From: Gordonia hankookensis
Lineage (GTDB): Bacteria; Actinomycetota; Actinomycetes; Mycobacteriales; Mycobacteriaceae
Length of the DNA stretch: 64,000 bases
Reading direction: 5' to 3'
Assembly (NCBI RefSeq): GCF_014673215.1
Contig: NZ_JACWMS010000002.1
Coordinates: 310,001 to 374,000, forward strand
A model generated the notes under the pieces. The model saw only the letters and a program-made list of their open reading frames with translations. It made no database searches and was not told the origin of the DNA. The translations under genes were made by a program, and so were the position numbers. This document shows positions 25,699 through 34,650 of the stretch, one piece after another. Within the stretch, counting starts at the first letter, position 1. Each line of letters opens with the position of its first letter.

Positions 25699-27050
25699 GC
25701 GAGTACAACAACACCGAGAATCGCGGCCGCGCAACGCCGTCCGATCCGCTCGTCGTCCTGCGGGCCGACGATACCCCCGGCTGGACCGAACCCGTCGCAC
25801 CCGACGCCGAGTTCGCCCGCACGCTGCGGGACCGACTCGAGCGTGGCGCGACCCTGCCCAAAGGAGTTGTCATGAGCACCGCAAGCACCCTCGACACCGA
25901 GACCACCCGACCGACCACCCGACCGACCACCGAACCGGCCGTCGAACGTCCTGGCGCACTCCCTTATCTCACCGTGGCCGACGGCCGCGCGGCCATCGAC
26001 TGGTATGTCGCCAACCTCGGCGCACGCCTGCGCGGCGAGCCGATCGTCATGGACGACGGACGGATCGGTCACGCCGAACTCGAGATCGGCGGTGGTGTCA
26101 TCTATCTCGCCGCCGAGTTCGAGGACATGGGCCTGCGCGCGCCGAGGCCCGGACACGTATCGGTCAGTCTGATGTTGCCTGTCGACGACACCGACGCCGC
26201 CGTCGCAACCGCCGAGCGAGGCGGCGCAGCGGTGACCCGTGAGCCGTACGAGGGCTACGGAAACCGGACCGGCACGATCGTCGACCCGTTCGGCCATCGG
26301 TGGATGCTGACCGGTCCGTCGAAGACGGGAGAGCAGATCCACAACCGGATCCACGCGGGTGACATCGTCTACATGTCTCTGCAGACCCCCGACGCCGGAC
26401 GGGCAGCACGCTTCTACGGCGCCGTACTCGGCTGGAACTACGATCCGGAAACTCGGCAGGTCACCAACCTCGGTCACCGTCTGGGCATCTCGGACGCCGG
26501 CGGATACGGCTCGGGCACGCTCTACTGCGTCTACGCGGTGGACGATTTCGATGCCGCGCGGGATGCCATCATTGCCGCAGGCGGGCAGGCCACCGAGGTG
26601 TCCGAGGTCTCGCGCGACGGCACGCAGGTCCTCGACGCCACCGACGATTCGGGAGTCGCCTTCTCGGTCCACGTCGCCGCCCCCGGCGAGCAGCGGCCAG
26701 ACCAGCATCCCCGCGGAGTCGGAGAGATGTCGTATCTGACCGTGCACACCGCCGACAGCTCGCGCTACCGGGCGTTCTATGGCGCCGTTCTCGGCTGGAC
26801 CTTCCACGGCGGTCGCATCGACGACGGGTGGGAGGTCGACGATGTCCGCCCGCAGGTCGGCATCGCCGGCGGTTCGGACAAGACAGTGGCCGTACCGATG
26901 TGGAACGTCGCCGACATGGATGCGGCGGTCGAGCGGGTCGTCACGGCCGGTGGCCGGGTCGTCACCGAGCCCGACCGCCAGGCGTACGGCGTGATGGCTC
27001 TGTGTGCCGATGATCAGGGCACCGAGTTCTACCTGGGTCAGCTGTTCTGA
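25695..27050 (+). CDS. Triple-VOC (glyoxalase/dioxygenase superfamily) protein with N-terminal extension
   Basis: A 451-residue protein coupled to the ECF sigma factor by an ATGA overlap and a GGAGGAGG site. Residues 1-58 resemble a short cytosolic extension (VAPDAEFARTLRDRLERG). Then come three vicinal-oxygen-chelate units: about 80-205 (PYLTVADGRAAIDWYVANLG), 220-330 (VYMSLQTPDAGRAARFYGAV) and 345-450 (SYLTVHTADSSRYRAFYGAV). VOC proteins bind metals and resist or transform small molecules. An internal ATG at 25872, with a perfect AAGGAG six bases upstream, could start a 392-residue form, so two products are possible. The substrate is unknown. Confidence 0.82.
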   Translation: MSEYNNTENRGRATPSDPLVVLRADDTPGWTEPVAPDAEFARTLRDRLERGATLPKGVVMSTASTLDTETTRPTTRPTTEPAVERPGALPYLTVADGRAAIDWYVANLGARLRGEPIVMDDGRIGHAELEIGGGVIYLAAEFEDMGLRAPRPGHVSVSLMLPVDDTDAAVATAERGGAAVTREPYEGYGNRTGTIVDPFGHRWMLTGPSKTGEQIHNRIHAGDIVYMSLQTPDAGRAARFYGAVLGWNYDPETRQVTNLGHRLGISDAGGYGSGTLYCVYAVDDFDAARDAIIAAGGQATEVSEVSRDGTQVLDATDDSGVAFSVHVAAPGEQRPDQHPRGVGEMSYLTVHTADSSRYRAFYGAVLGWTFHGGRIDDGWEVDDVRPQVGIAGGSDKTVAVPMWNVADMDAAVERVVTAGGRVVTEPDRQAYGVMALCADDQGTEFYLGQLF

Positions 27051-27460
27051 TCTCGTGCGGAGTCGTACGCGGTCCGCGAGATCGCGACGTCGGGAACACG
27101 CGATTCGACGAGTTCGATGATCCCCATCAATCGGGCCGCGACGTCCGCCCCGAGGTCGGTGAGCGAGTACTCCACCTTCGGTGGGATGGTCTGTAGCACA
27201 GCACGGTTCACGAATCCGTCCCGCTCCAGCGTCTGGAGGGTGACCGACAGCATCCGTTCACTGACCCCGTCGACCCGACGTCGCAGCGCGTTGAAACGCA
27301 GGTCGCCCTCGTTGAGCGCGGCCAGCGCGAGGAGCCCCCATCGGCTCGTCACGTTCTGCAGGACATCGCGGGACTGACAGTCGCGGGCGAACACGTCCGC
27401 CTCGAGGGTCGGGTCGCTCGCGACTTCGTCGATCGAGGACGCGGATTCGGAGGCAGCCAT
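27038..27460 (-). CDS. HxlR-family regulator, QorR/YodB-like redox type
   Basis: A 140-residue winged-helix HxlR protein. DCQSRDVLQNVTSRWGLLALAAL places a single Cys (about residue 28) just before the HTH, as in redox-sensing QorR/HypR/YodB proteins. GVSERMLSVTLQTLERDGFVNR is the recognition helix and wing. It diverges from an NmrA-type SDR gene that resembles quinone oxidoreductase QorA/YtfG, a common pair. It should repress that gene and release DNA when quinone or disulfide stress modifies the Cys. Its 3' end overlaps the VOC gene by 13 bases. Confidence 0.88.
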   Translation of the reverse strand: MAASESASSIDEVASDPTLEADVFARDCQSRDVLQNVTSRWGLLALAALNEGDLRFNALRRRVDGVSERMLSVTLQTLERDGFVNRAVLQTIPPKVEYSLTDLGADVAARLMGIIELVESRVPDVAISRTAYDSARDQNS

Positions 27461-27505
27461 GACGACAGTCTAGGCCACCATGCGACGTGTGCTTCTCCTC
27501 ACGCT

Positions 27506-27529
27506 TGCACCATACAAAAAGTAAGTGCA
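27506..27529. promoter_or_regulatory. Candidate HxlR operator
   Basis: Nested dyads in the divergent spacer: TGCAC (27506-27510) and GTGCA (27525-27529) surround TAC-AAAAA-GTA (27513-27523). The A/T core and TAC/GTA arms resemble sites I associate with HxlR regulators. It lies 40 bases before the SDR start. Confidence 0.5.
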
Positions 27530-27569
27530 TGCTGTCGGGGAACCAACACGATCACCAGGAGGACACTCG

Positions 27570-28436
27570 ATGACCACATACGCGGTAACCGGCGCCACCG
27601 GCGGACTCGGCGGAAGCGCCGTCCGTTCCCTGCTCGAGCGGGGTGTAGCCCCGGGTGACGTGGTGGCGATCGTGCGCTCCCCGGAGAAGGCCGACGCGCT
27701 GCGCGATGCCGGTGTCACCGTCCGCGTCGCCGATTACGGCGACGTCGACGCGCTGACCGCCGCCTTGGCAGGCGTCGATCGGCTGTTCTTCGTCTCCGGC
27801 TCCGAGGTGGGACAGCGAATTGCCCAGCACACCAACGTGGTCGCCGCGGCGCGGACCGCAGGGGTCGGACTCGTCGCGTACAGCAGCATCCTCGACGCGG
27901 ACACCAACCCGTTGACGCTGGCGGCCGAACATGTCGAGACGGAGAAGCTGATCGCCGACAGCGGGCTGCGGTACTCGTTCCTGCGCAACAACTGGTACTG
28001 GGACAACTACGTGGCCGGTGCCGGCGCTGCCATCGAATCCGGCACCCTCTACGGCGCGGCCGGCGTCGGCAAGGTGGCCGGAGCCGCCCGCGACGACTAC
28101 GCCGCGGCGGCCGCTGCCGTGCTGCTGCGCGACGACCCGCGCCCGATCTATGAACTCGCCGGTTCCGAGCGACTCGACTACACCGAGATCGCTGCGACGA
28201 TCGCGGAGATCTCCGGCACGCCGGTCCGCTACGAGAACCTGCCCGAGCAGGCATACGCCGCCGCTCTCGAGGGGAACGGAATCCCGGCGCCGTTCGCCGG
28301 CATCCTGGCCGACTCCGATGCGGGTATCGCCGTCGGCGCACTGGATTCGGACTCCACCGACCTTGCCGACCTGCTCGCACGACCGTTGGTCTCGCTCGCC
28401 GACGTCCTGAAGGCCGGGCTCGCCGGCCACGTCTGA
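27570..28436 (+). CDS. NmrA-type SDR, NAD(P)H:quinone oxidoreductase QorA/YtfG-like
   Basis: A 288-residue atypical short-chain dehydrogenase. The NAD(P) motif is AVTGATGGLGGSAV at the N terminus, followed by [27 protein letters not shown], typical of NmrA/YtfG. FLRNNWYWDNY is a conserved substrate-side motif of YtfG. It would reduce quinones with NADPH to protect the cell. Start ATG 27570 has AGGAGGA at the right distance. Control by the divergent HxlR protein is likely. Confidence 0.9.
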   Translation: MTTYAVTGATGGLGGSAVRSLLERGVAPGDVVAIVRSPEKADALRDAGVTVRVADYGDVDALTAALAGVDRLFFVSGSEVGQRIAQHTNVVAAARTAGVGLVAYSSILDADTNPLTLAAEHVETEKLIADSGLRYSFLRNNWYWDNYVAGAGAAIESGTLYGAAGVGKVAGAARDDYAAAAAAVLLRDDPRPIYELAGSERLDYTEIAATIAEISGTPVRYENLPEQAYAAALEGNGIPAPFAGILADSDAGIAVGALDSDSTDLADLLARPLVSLADVLKAGLAGHV

Positions 28437-28443
28437 GGACCGA

Positions 28444-28923
28444 TCAGCCACGGGTCTGCACCAGACCCACGAGCATGACCGCGAATGCGGCCACCGCCGC
28501 GAGCGCCCGGACGATGTTCCACTGCACCCACGGTCGCACGAAATCCTCCCAGACCGTGGGTGCGTCGGCCGCCGACACCGAGCCTGTGCCGTCCAGCCGG
28601 GTGTTGAGCGGAACGTTGACGCCCATGGTGATGAGGAGGGCCACGAGGTAGAGGACGACCGCGACGATCAGCCACCACCGCAGCGTCTCCTGCCACCACA
28701 ACGCGATACCGAGCGCACCGAACAGCAGCCCACCGAAGAAGATCAGTGCGAACACCGGATTGAGGATCGCGACGTTGATGCGCTGCATCGCGACCACCGC
28801 GACCTGTGCGTCGGCGCGATCGAGCCCGGGCATCACCGCATACGCGAACGCCGACAACAGGCCCGCGCTCAGGCCCACGGTCGTGATCGCCAGGACGAGA
28901 ATCCCATCGCGGAGCTGGCTCAT
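28444..28923 (-). CDS. DUF1772 (anthrone oxygenase-like) membrane protein
   Basis: A 159-residue protein with four membrane segments. SAGLLSAFAYAVMPGLDRAD and MQRINVAILNPVFALIFFGG, then NVPLNTRLD, match the DUF1772/anthrone oxygenase group. Some fungal relatives oxidise anthrones; in bacteria the role is unknown. It overlaps the upstream NmrA-like gene by 4 bases (ATGA), so both come from one message. Together with the NmrA protein it could handle quinone-like compounds. Confidence 0.83.
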   Translation of the reverse strand: MSQLRDGILVLAITTVGLSAGLLSAFAYAVMPGLDRADAQVAVVAMQRINVAILNPVFALIFFGGLLFGALGIALWWQETLRWWLIVAVVLYLVALLITMGVNVPLNTRLDGTGSVSAADAPTVWEDFVRPWVQWNIVRALAAVAAFAVMLVGLVQTRG

Positions 28924-29780
28924 CGCGACACCGACTCACCGACAGTGGAATCCACGTAGTCGGCAAAATCTGTCGGCGGGCGACCGAGGACACGCGCGAC
29001 GTCGCCGGACACCCGTGCATTGCGACCGTCGAACAAGGTGCCGAACAGCGACGACAACAGGTCGATCTCGGCCTCCACGACCCCGAAGCCGGAGAGCAGG
29101 TCGCGATACTCCTGGGCGCCGACGCGATTGAAGGAGATCGTCCGCCGATACGCGGCACCGATCTCGGCCGCCGCCTCGGCGAATGTCAGCAGGCGCGGTC
29201 CGGTCAATTCGTAGGTCTGCCCGGCGTGGGGACTGCCACCCTGCACCGTCTCGTCGAGCAGGGCGGCCACCGCCACCTCCGCGATGTCCCGGGTGTCCAC
29301 AAACGGTTCACCCACCTCACCCACCGGCAGAGTCAGTGAGCCCCCGGCGATCTCCGGCGCGAAGCCACCCTCGGAGAAGTTCTGATCGAACCAGGCGCAC
29401 GAGAGAACAGTCGACTCCGCGCGAGCGGCGTGCACGATACGTCCGGCCTCCTGCGCTTCCCGCTCGCCCCGTCCGGCGAGCAGCACCAGGCGCCTCACCC
29501 CGGCCACATCGGCGAGACGGACCAGCTCCGCGATGTCGTCGGTGGCGCCGGGCACGATGAGGTCGGGTTGATATGCGATGTAGACGGCCCCCGCTCCCGC
29601 GAGCGCCGGTGCCCACGTCGAACGTTCGGTCCAATCAAATCTCGTCGCGCCGGACCGGCCGGCCCTGCGCACGGACCGACCCATCTTCTCGAGTCGGTCG
29701 GCGACGTGGCGGCCGGTCTTGCCGGTCGCCCCGATGACGAGGACGGGTGCTGATTCCGGGTGGTTCGTGTTCTGGTTCAT
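28920..29780 (-). CDS. NmrA-like NAD(P)-binding protein
   Basis: A 286-residue SDR of the NmrA/HSCARG type. VLVIGATGKTGRHVADRLEKMGRSVRRAGRSG is the nucleotide-binding N terminus. LVLLAGRGEREAQEAG and CAWFDQNFSEGGF are family landmarks. The tail, FDGRNARVSGDVARVLGRPPTDFADY, is common in actinobacterial members. It is a reductase or redox sensor of unknown substrate. It is the first gene of a two-gene unit with DUF1772 and diverges from the AraC-type regulator. Confidence 0.88.
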   Translation of the reverse strand: MNQNTNHPESAPVLVIGATGKTGRHVADRLEKMGRSVRRAGRSGATRFDWTERSTWAPALAGAGAVYIAYQPDLIVPGATDDIAELVRLADVAGVRRLVLLAGRGEREAQEAGRIVHAARAESTVLSCAWFDQNFSEGGFAPEIAGGSLTLPVGEVGEPFVDTRDIAEVAVAALLDETVQGGSPHAGQTYELTGPRLLTFAEAAAEIGAAYRRTISFNRVGAQEYRDLLSGFGVVEAEIDLLSSLFGTLFDGRNARVSGDVARVLGRPPTDFADYVDSTVGESVSR

Positions 29781-29872
29781 GCATTCAGTTCACCGCGTCC
29801 GACCGAGACGATCCATAGTCAATTGGCTCTGAAACATACGAGATCGTCTCGACGTGTCGTAGGCTCGATGCC

Positions 29873-30850
29873 ATGGATGCACTCGGCAGTCTCCTCAACG
29901 GCCCCCGCGCACAGAGCCCGATGCTGTTGCGGATGGCGATGAGTGCGCCGTGGTCGGTGCGCATCGAGGACACCGCCCCACTGACCGTCGTCGCGGTCAC
30001 CCGCGGGACCTCGACGCTCTCCTATGACGACGGCACCGAACACCTCCTCGCGGCCGGCGACGTCGCGCTGATCCGCGGCACGCACCCGTACACGATCGCC
30101 GACGACCCGGCACACCAGTGGGTGGCTCGGATCGACGCGAACGGCGACTGTTTCGATCCCACCGGCACGCACAGCGTCGCCGAGGACATGTGTTTCGGCG
30201 TCCGGTCATGGGGCAACTGCGCCGACGCCGCATCGGCCGACGCCGTCATGCTCATCGGCACATACGCGAGCGGGGAGGTCAGTCAGCGACTGCTCGACGC
30301 CCTCGACAGGTTCACGGTGGTGCCCATGCACGATCACCCGTTGGTGTCATTGATGGAGATCGAGATCGTCCGCGATTCCCCCGCACAGGAAGCCGTGTTG
30401 AACCGGCTCCTCGATCTGGTGCTGATCACCGGCCTGCGGCAGGCGATGGAATCCGGGCGGGTGCGGGCGGCACAGTGGTACCGCGCACATACCGACCCGG
30501 TGGTAGGTCATGCACTTCGCCTGCTCCACAACAACATCGGTCAACAGTGGACGGTTGCCTCCCTGGCATCGGCAACCGGGGTGTCGCGGGCGGTGCTGGC
30601 CCGGCGGTTCACCGATCTGGTGGGCGAGCCGCCGATGACCTACCTCACGCAGTGGCGGCTGTCGCTGGCCGCCGATCTGCTGGCAGACCGCACCAGATCC
30701 CTGAGTTCGATTGCCCGCCAGGTCGGCTACGGGAGTCCGTTCGCCTTCAGCGCCGCCTTCAAACGTCGGCGTGGGGTGAGCCCGGCCGCGCACCGTGCAC
30801 GGATCACCGACGGCGACGACGCGACCCACGTGGGGCTCATGGTTCACTGA
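29873..30850 (+). CDS. AraC-family transcriptional regulator with cupin-type sensor
   Basis: A 325-residue regulator. The first 190 residues form a cupin-like effector domain (MDALGSLLNGPRAQ opening, then VTRGTSTLSYDDGTEHLLAAGDVALI). The C terminus has the double HTH: VASLASATGVSRAVLARRFTDLVG and SLSSIARQVGYGSPFAFSAAFKRRRGVSP. It diverges from the NmrA/DUF1772 pair, which it probably controls. Its stop overlaps the next start by one base. Confidence 0.92.
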   Translation: MDALGSLLNGPRAQSPMLLRMAMSAPWSVRIEDTAPLTVVAVTRGTSTLSYDDGTEHLLAAGDVALIRGTHPYTIADDPAHQWVARIDANGDCFDPTGTHSVAEDMCFGVRSWGNCADAASADAVMLIGTYASGEVSQRLLDALDRFTVVPMHDHPLVSLMEIEIVRDSPAQEAVLNRLLDLVLITGLRQAMESGRVRAAQWYRAHTDPVVGHALRLLHNNIGQQWTVASLASATGVSRAVLARRFTDLVGEPPMTYLTQWRLSLAADLLADRTRSLSSIARQVGYGSPFAFSAAFKRRRGVSPAAHRARITDGDDATHVGLMVH

Positions 30851-32169
30851 TGGCCATGTCCATCCGCTCGTCACTCGCCGGTCTCGTGCGGCGCATGCCC
30901 TTCGGCATCGGCACGGTGACGATGCTTCTCGTCGCCGCGATGGTCGCGTCGGTCGCGGCGGTCCTCGCCATCGGTACGCCGGCGGACAATACGACCGACT
31001 ACCGGGACGGGCATCTGCGCGGCTACTCCAGCGAGCCCGACGTCGCGTGGACCCAGTCGAGCGACACGCTGCCCGGCTATCGGGCCGACTCCGGCGTCGA
31101 GGTGGTCGACACATGGCGCGACGAATGGCTTCTCGCCTATCCGTCCGGACTCGGTCGCGCCTTCGTCCTGGTGACCGCGAGGTCGGGCTCACCACTGTGG
31201 AAGAACCCCGTGGTCGCCGGACTCGGCGGCTGCGGCCTCAACGATCTGGGGCAGGTCGGCTGCGCCATCAAGCTCGGCGGGGTACCGGACGGCTTCTATC
31301 TGATCGACGACACCGGCACTCCCACTTCGGGTACCGACCTCGACGACACCGAGCACGTCGTCGGCGTGGGCTCGGACTATCTCCGCATCGATCAGGCCGG
31401 ATACCGCGCGACCATGCGGGACCCGGCGGGCCACGAGATCTGGTCGCGCACCTTCGCCGCCTCGGCACAGGCCAGGACCCGGCCCGACGGCGTGCTGATC
31501 GTCAGCACCGCAGACGGCACACGGTTTGTCCTCGACCCCGCCACGGGAGCCGATCGCCTCTCGTGCAGCCAGTGCGACATCACCTCGTTCGACACCGGCA
31601 TCACCGTGCAGTACAACGAATTCGGCCACGAGCGGGTGGCGACCTATGCGGTCACCGACGGTGACGTGCAGACTCCCCCCGTCGCCGTCTCCGACGGCCT
31701 CCGGGTTGTCGGCGGGCCGTCGACACTGCCCGTCCTGGCCGGCACCGGCGACGCCCAGGTCCAGGCCACCCAGGGCCGATACGAGATCCGCGATCCGGCG
31801 CGTGAGGATGCACTCTGGCAGATCACCGACCCGGAACTGTCGAAGGCGAACACCAAGCCATGCGGCACCGAGGTGGCACTCGCCCTCAAGGATCGGACCC
31901 GGCTCTTCTACACCCTGGCGGACGGCAAGCGGGTCGGCCGGATGGACCCTCCCGCGTTCGACAGACCGGCAAGCAACATCGACCACCTGTCATGCGTCGG
32001 CTCGTCGGGCACCACCATGATCTTCGCCGACCCCGATCAGGTGACGGCCGTCGACACCACGACCGGACAGATCGCCTGGACGCGGTCGGTGATCGGCACC
32101 ACCGAGGCGGTCGACGGCTACATCGTCCTTCATGAAGGCACCTCGATCACGGTCCTGCGGCCTCACTGA
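30850..32169 (+). CDS. Membrane-anchored PQQ-like beta-propeller protein
   Basis: A 439-residue protein. One N-terminal membrane segment (GTVTMLLVAAMVASVAAVLAIG) anchors a large extracytoplasmic domain. Repeats such as LVTARSGSPLWKNPVV, RDPAGHEIWSRTF, VLDPATGADRLSC and VDTTTGQIAWTRSV have the ALDxxTGxxxW pattern of PQQ/quinoprotein-like propellers. No cofactor ligand set can be identified, so a binding or scaffolding role is as likely as catalysis. The start may be 30850 or the ATG at 30856. It follows the AraC gene directly, but a functional tie is not evident. Confidence 0.78.
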   Translation: MAMSIRSSLAGLVRRMPFGIGTVTMLLVAAMVASVAAVLAIGTPADNTTDYRDGHLRGYSSEPDVAWTQSSDTLPGYRADSGVEVVDTWRDEWLLAYPSGLGRAFVLVTARSGSPLWKNPVVAGLGGCGLNDLGQVGCAIKLGGVPDGFYLIDDTGTPTSGTDLDDTEHVVGVGSDYLRIDQAGYRATMRDPAGHEIWSRTFAASAQARTRPDGVLIVSTADGTRFVLDPATGADRLSCSQCDITSFDTGITVQYNEFGHERVATYAVTDGDVQTPPVAVSDGLRVVGGPSTLPVLAGTGDAQVQATQGRYEIRDPAREDALWQITDPELSKANTKPCGTEVALALKDRTRLFYTLADGKRVGRMDPPAFDRPASNIDHLSCVGSSGTTMIFADPDQVTAVDTTTGQIAWTRSVIGTTEAVDGYIVLHEGTSITVLRPH

Positions 32170-32397
32170 TCGAACCGATCGACGCCCCCCGACTGTGCGT
32201 GGCGTCACATCACACCCGGTCGTAGACCACTGAACTGCGCCACCTCGAAGACCTTCAGGAACATCTCAGATTTGATAACGGCAAGATAACGGTAGACCCG
32301 AGAATTGGTGTACGGTCGGCGACGGTCGATGGTCGCTCTGGGGGGACCACACCGGGTAAGCAGTCCACCGATGTGTTGTTCGCGAGGTTGATTCGTC

Positions 32398-33384
32398 TTG
32401 GGGAAGCATTCCGCATCCACGCTGGGTGCATCGTCGTTCACCGTGACTCCCCCACCCCCACCGCCGGTCGAGTGGGAGCCTGTCGGGCCACCCGACGAGT
32501 GGAATCCCTTCGAGCAGGACGAGTGGAATGCCTTCGAGCAGACCGCCCCGCTCTGGCCGAGCGAACCGATCACACTCACCGGCCCCAGGACACCGAAGAC
32601 GCCGAGAGTGCCGACCAGTCATGCGCGTCGGGAGGTCTGGAAGGTGCGCGCCCCCCTCCTGGCGGCCGCCATCGTCCCCATCGGCGTCATCGCCGCGAGC
32701 GCCACCGGCGTCGGGCACTCCACCACCCCGAAGGCGACGGCCTCGTCGACGGAGGTCTCCGCGCAGCCGCTCACCGGAGACGCACAGGCCACGGTCCGAC
32801 GTGCCGCAGCCACCTTCCGCCTGCCGGCTCCACTCCCGCCGCCACCACCGCCTCGCCCACCGGCCGTCGTCGCCGACGGCCAGGTCCCCGCGCCGAACTA
32901 CGACGCCTATCAGAGGGCTGCCGACATCTTGGCGAAGACCAATCCGAGCTGCGGGATCCCGTGGCCGGTCATCGCAGGCATCGGCAGGGTCGAGTCCCAT
33001 CACGCGAACAACGGCGACGTGGACCCGACCACCGGCGAACTGCGCACCCCCATCTACGGTCCGACGCTGGACGGCAGTCTGGCAGCCAACGAGGTCATCG
33101 CCGACACCGACGGTGGGCGCCTCGACGGCGACTCCACCTACGACCGTGCGGTCGGCCCGATGCAGTTCCTACCGTCGACCTGGGAGCACTACGGGGCCGA
33201 CGGCAACGGCGACGGCAAGAGCGACCCGCAGAACATCTACGACGCCGCGCTCACCACCGGGCGGTATCTCTGCGACGGTCACAAGAACCTCCGCAGCACC
33301 TCCGAACAGGTGTCCGCCATCCTCCGGTACAACAACTCGATGACCTACGTCGACGATGTGCTGGGCTACGCTCGGAGCTACTGA
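32398..33384 (+). CDS. Lytic murein transglycosylase (MltB/SLT-like), TTG start
   Basis: A 328-residue cell-wall hydrolase. A Pro-rich cytoplasmic N terminus precedes one membrane segment (LLAAAIVPIGVIAASATG) and a Pro-rich linker. The catalytic domain begins CGIPWPVIAGIGRVESHHA, with Glu of RVESHH as the acid. AVGPMQFLPSTWEHYGADGNGDG and YDAALTTGRYLCDG are typical of actinobacterial transglycosylases. It cleaves glycan strands outside the membrane. The start is TTG 32398, giving GKHSAST; a stop at 32389-32391 in frame rules out anything upstream. A 228-base leader precedes it. Confidence 0.88.
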   Translation: MGKHSASTLGASSFTVTPPPPPPVEWEPVGPPDEWNPFEQDEWNAFEQTAPLWPSEPITLTGPRTPKTPRVPTSHARREVWKVRAPLLAAAIVPIGVIAASATGVGHSTTPKATASSTEVSAQPLTGDAQATVRRAAATFRLPAPLPPPPPPRPPAVVADGQVPAPNYDAYQRAADILAKTNPSCGIPWPVIAGIGRVESHHANNGDVDPTTGELRTPIYGPTLDGSLAANEVIADTDGGRLDGDSTYDRAVGPMQFLPSTWEHYGADGNGDGKSDPQNIYDAALTTGRYLCDGHKNLRSTSEQVSAILRYNNSMTYVDDVLGYARSY

Positions 33385-33387
33385 CGC

Positions 33388-34650
33388 TCACGACCCGCTC
33401 AGGAATGCCTGCAGCGCAGCTGAATACATCGGTACATCGTCGGCACCCATGAGCTCGCGCGCGCTGTGCATCGCCAACTGCGGCGCCCCGACGTCGATGG
33501 TGGTCAGACCCGTGCGTGCAGCCGTGATGGGGCCGATCGTGGACCCGCACGGCAAGTCGGCGCGATGGGTGTAGCGCTGCATCGGCACGCCCGCCGAGTC
33601 GCACGCGATCGCGAACACTGCCTCACCCACCGCATCCGAGGCATACCGCAGGTTCTGGTTGACCTTCAGAACCGGACCGCCGTTGATGCCGATCCGGTGC
33701 GACGGCTCGTGCCGGTCCGGGTAGTTGGGATGGGTCGCGTGCGCCATGTCGCCTGACACACAGACACTTGCCGCCATCGCCTGCAGGTATTCGGCACGAG
33801 AACCATTGCGGGCCAACACTATCCGCTCGCAGATGGTCGCCAGGAAGTCGGAGGCGGCGCCCCGTTCGGACCCGCTGCCCACCTCCTCGTGATCGAACAG
33901 TGCCACCATCCGGGTCTCGTTCGAGGGCTCCGAATCGAGCAGCGCGCGCATCCCGGCGTAGCACGTCCCCTGATTGTCCAGGCGCGGGGCGCTGAGCAGA
34001 TCGTCGCGTGCACCGATGAGTCGCGACGGCGTGACGTCGTGGGTCATCAGCTCCCAACCCAGCAACGACGACGGCTCGATGCCTGCGTAGGAGGCCACCC
34101 ACTCCAGGACGTCGGACTCCTCCACGCTCGCCGACCACAGCCCGTCAAGGTGCCGCTGCGGATCGAGGGTGACCCCTTTCCGATCCTCGGACAAGTGAAT
34201 TGCCAACTGGGGCACTCGGATGACCGGTTCGGTCACGTGGACCAGCACATGCTCGACGCCGGCCCCGACCCGATGGGCCAACCGGCCGGACAGCCCGAGA
34301 TCGCGGTCCAGCCACGAATTCAGCCAGGCCCCGCCATACGGCTCGAGTGCCACCATGCCCACGCCGGCCGACGCCCGGTCCGGACGCTGCTTGACCCGCA
34401 GGTTGGGGCTGTCGGTGTGTCCGCCGACGATCCGAAAGGCATTGCCGTCGCCGGTATCCCACGCGACCAGGGAGCCGCCCCTGATGACGTAGTTCCGACT
34501 CGGGGCGGTCGTCCATTCCTCGTGCTCGTACAGCCGGACGTAACCCGCCGCCTCCAATTCGGCTGCGACGGTGGCACACACGTGGAATGGCGACGGTGAG
34601 GCATCGATGAACTCGCCGAGCCCCTCGGCAGTGGCAGTGGTCGTGATCAA
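33388..34650 (-). CDS. pepC: M18 family aminopeptidase (PepC-like)
   Basis: A 420-residue zinc aminopeptidase. Metal and active-site blocks are [43 protein letters not shown] and [16 protein letters not shown], all as in M18 enzymes. It removes acidic or neutral N-terminal residues from peptides. The start is TTG 34650, with AGGAGG seven bases upstream; the TTGA overlaps the stop of the preceding membrane protein gene. Order with purQ/purS recalls the pepC (Rv0800) region of M. tuberculosis. Confidence 0.9.
   Translation of the reverse strand: MITTTATAEGLGEFIDASPSPFHVCATVAAELEAAGYVRLYEHEEWTTAPSRNYVIRGGSLVAWDTGDGNAFRIVGGHTDSPNLRVKQRPDRASAGVGMVALEPYGGAWLNSWLDRDLGLSGRLAHRVGAGVEHVLVHVTEPVIRVPQLAIHLSEDRKGVTLDPQRHLDGLWSASVEESDVLEWVASYAGIEPSSLLGWELMTHDVTPSRLIGARDDLLSAPRLDNQGTCYAGMRALLDSEPSNETRMVALFDHEEVGSGSERGAASDFLATICERIVLARNGSRAEYLQAMAASVCVSGDMAHATHPNYPDRHEPSHRIGINGGPVLKVNQNLRYASDAVGEAVFAIACDSAGVPMQRYTHRADLPCGSTIGPITAARTGLTTIDVGAPQLAMHSARELMGADDVPMYSAALQAFLSGS

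Noticed and set aside
32300..32397. Cyclic di-AMP (ydaO-type) riboswitch before the lytic transglycosylase gene
   Set aside because: GGGGGGACCACACCGGGTAAGC is suggestive, but the conserved CCGAAUCCGUCAGC block near the 3' end is missing, so only a structured leader can be claimed.
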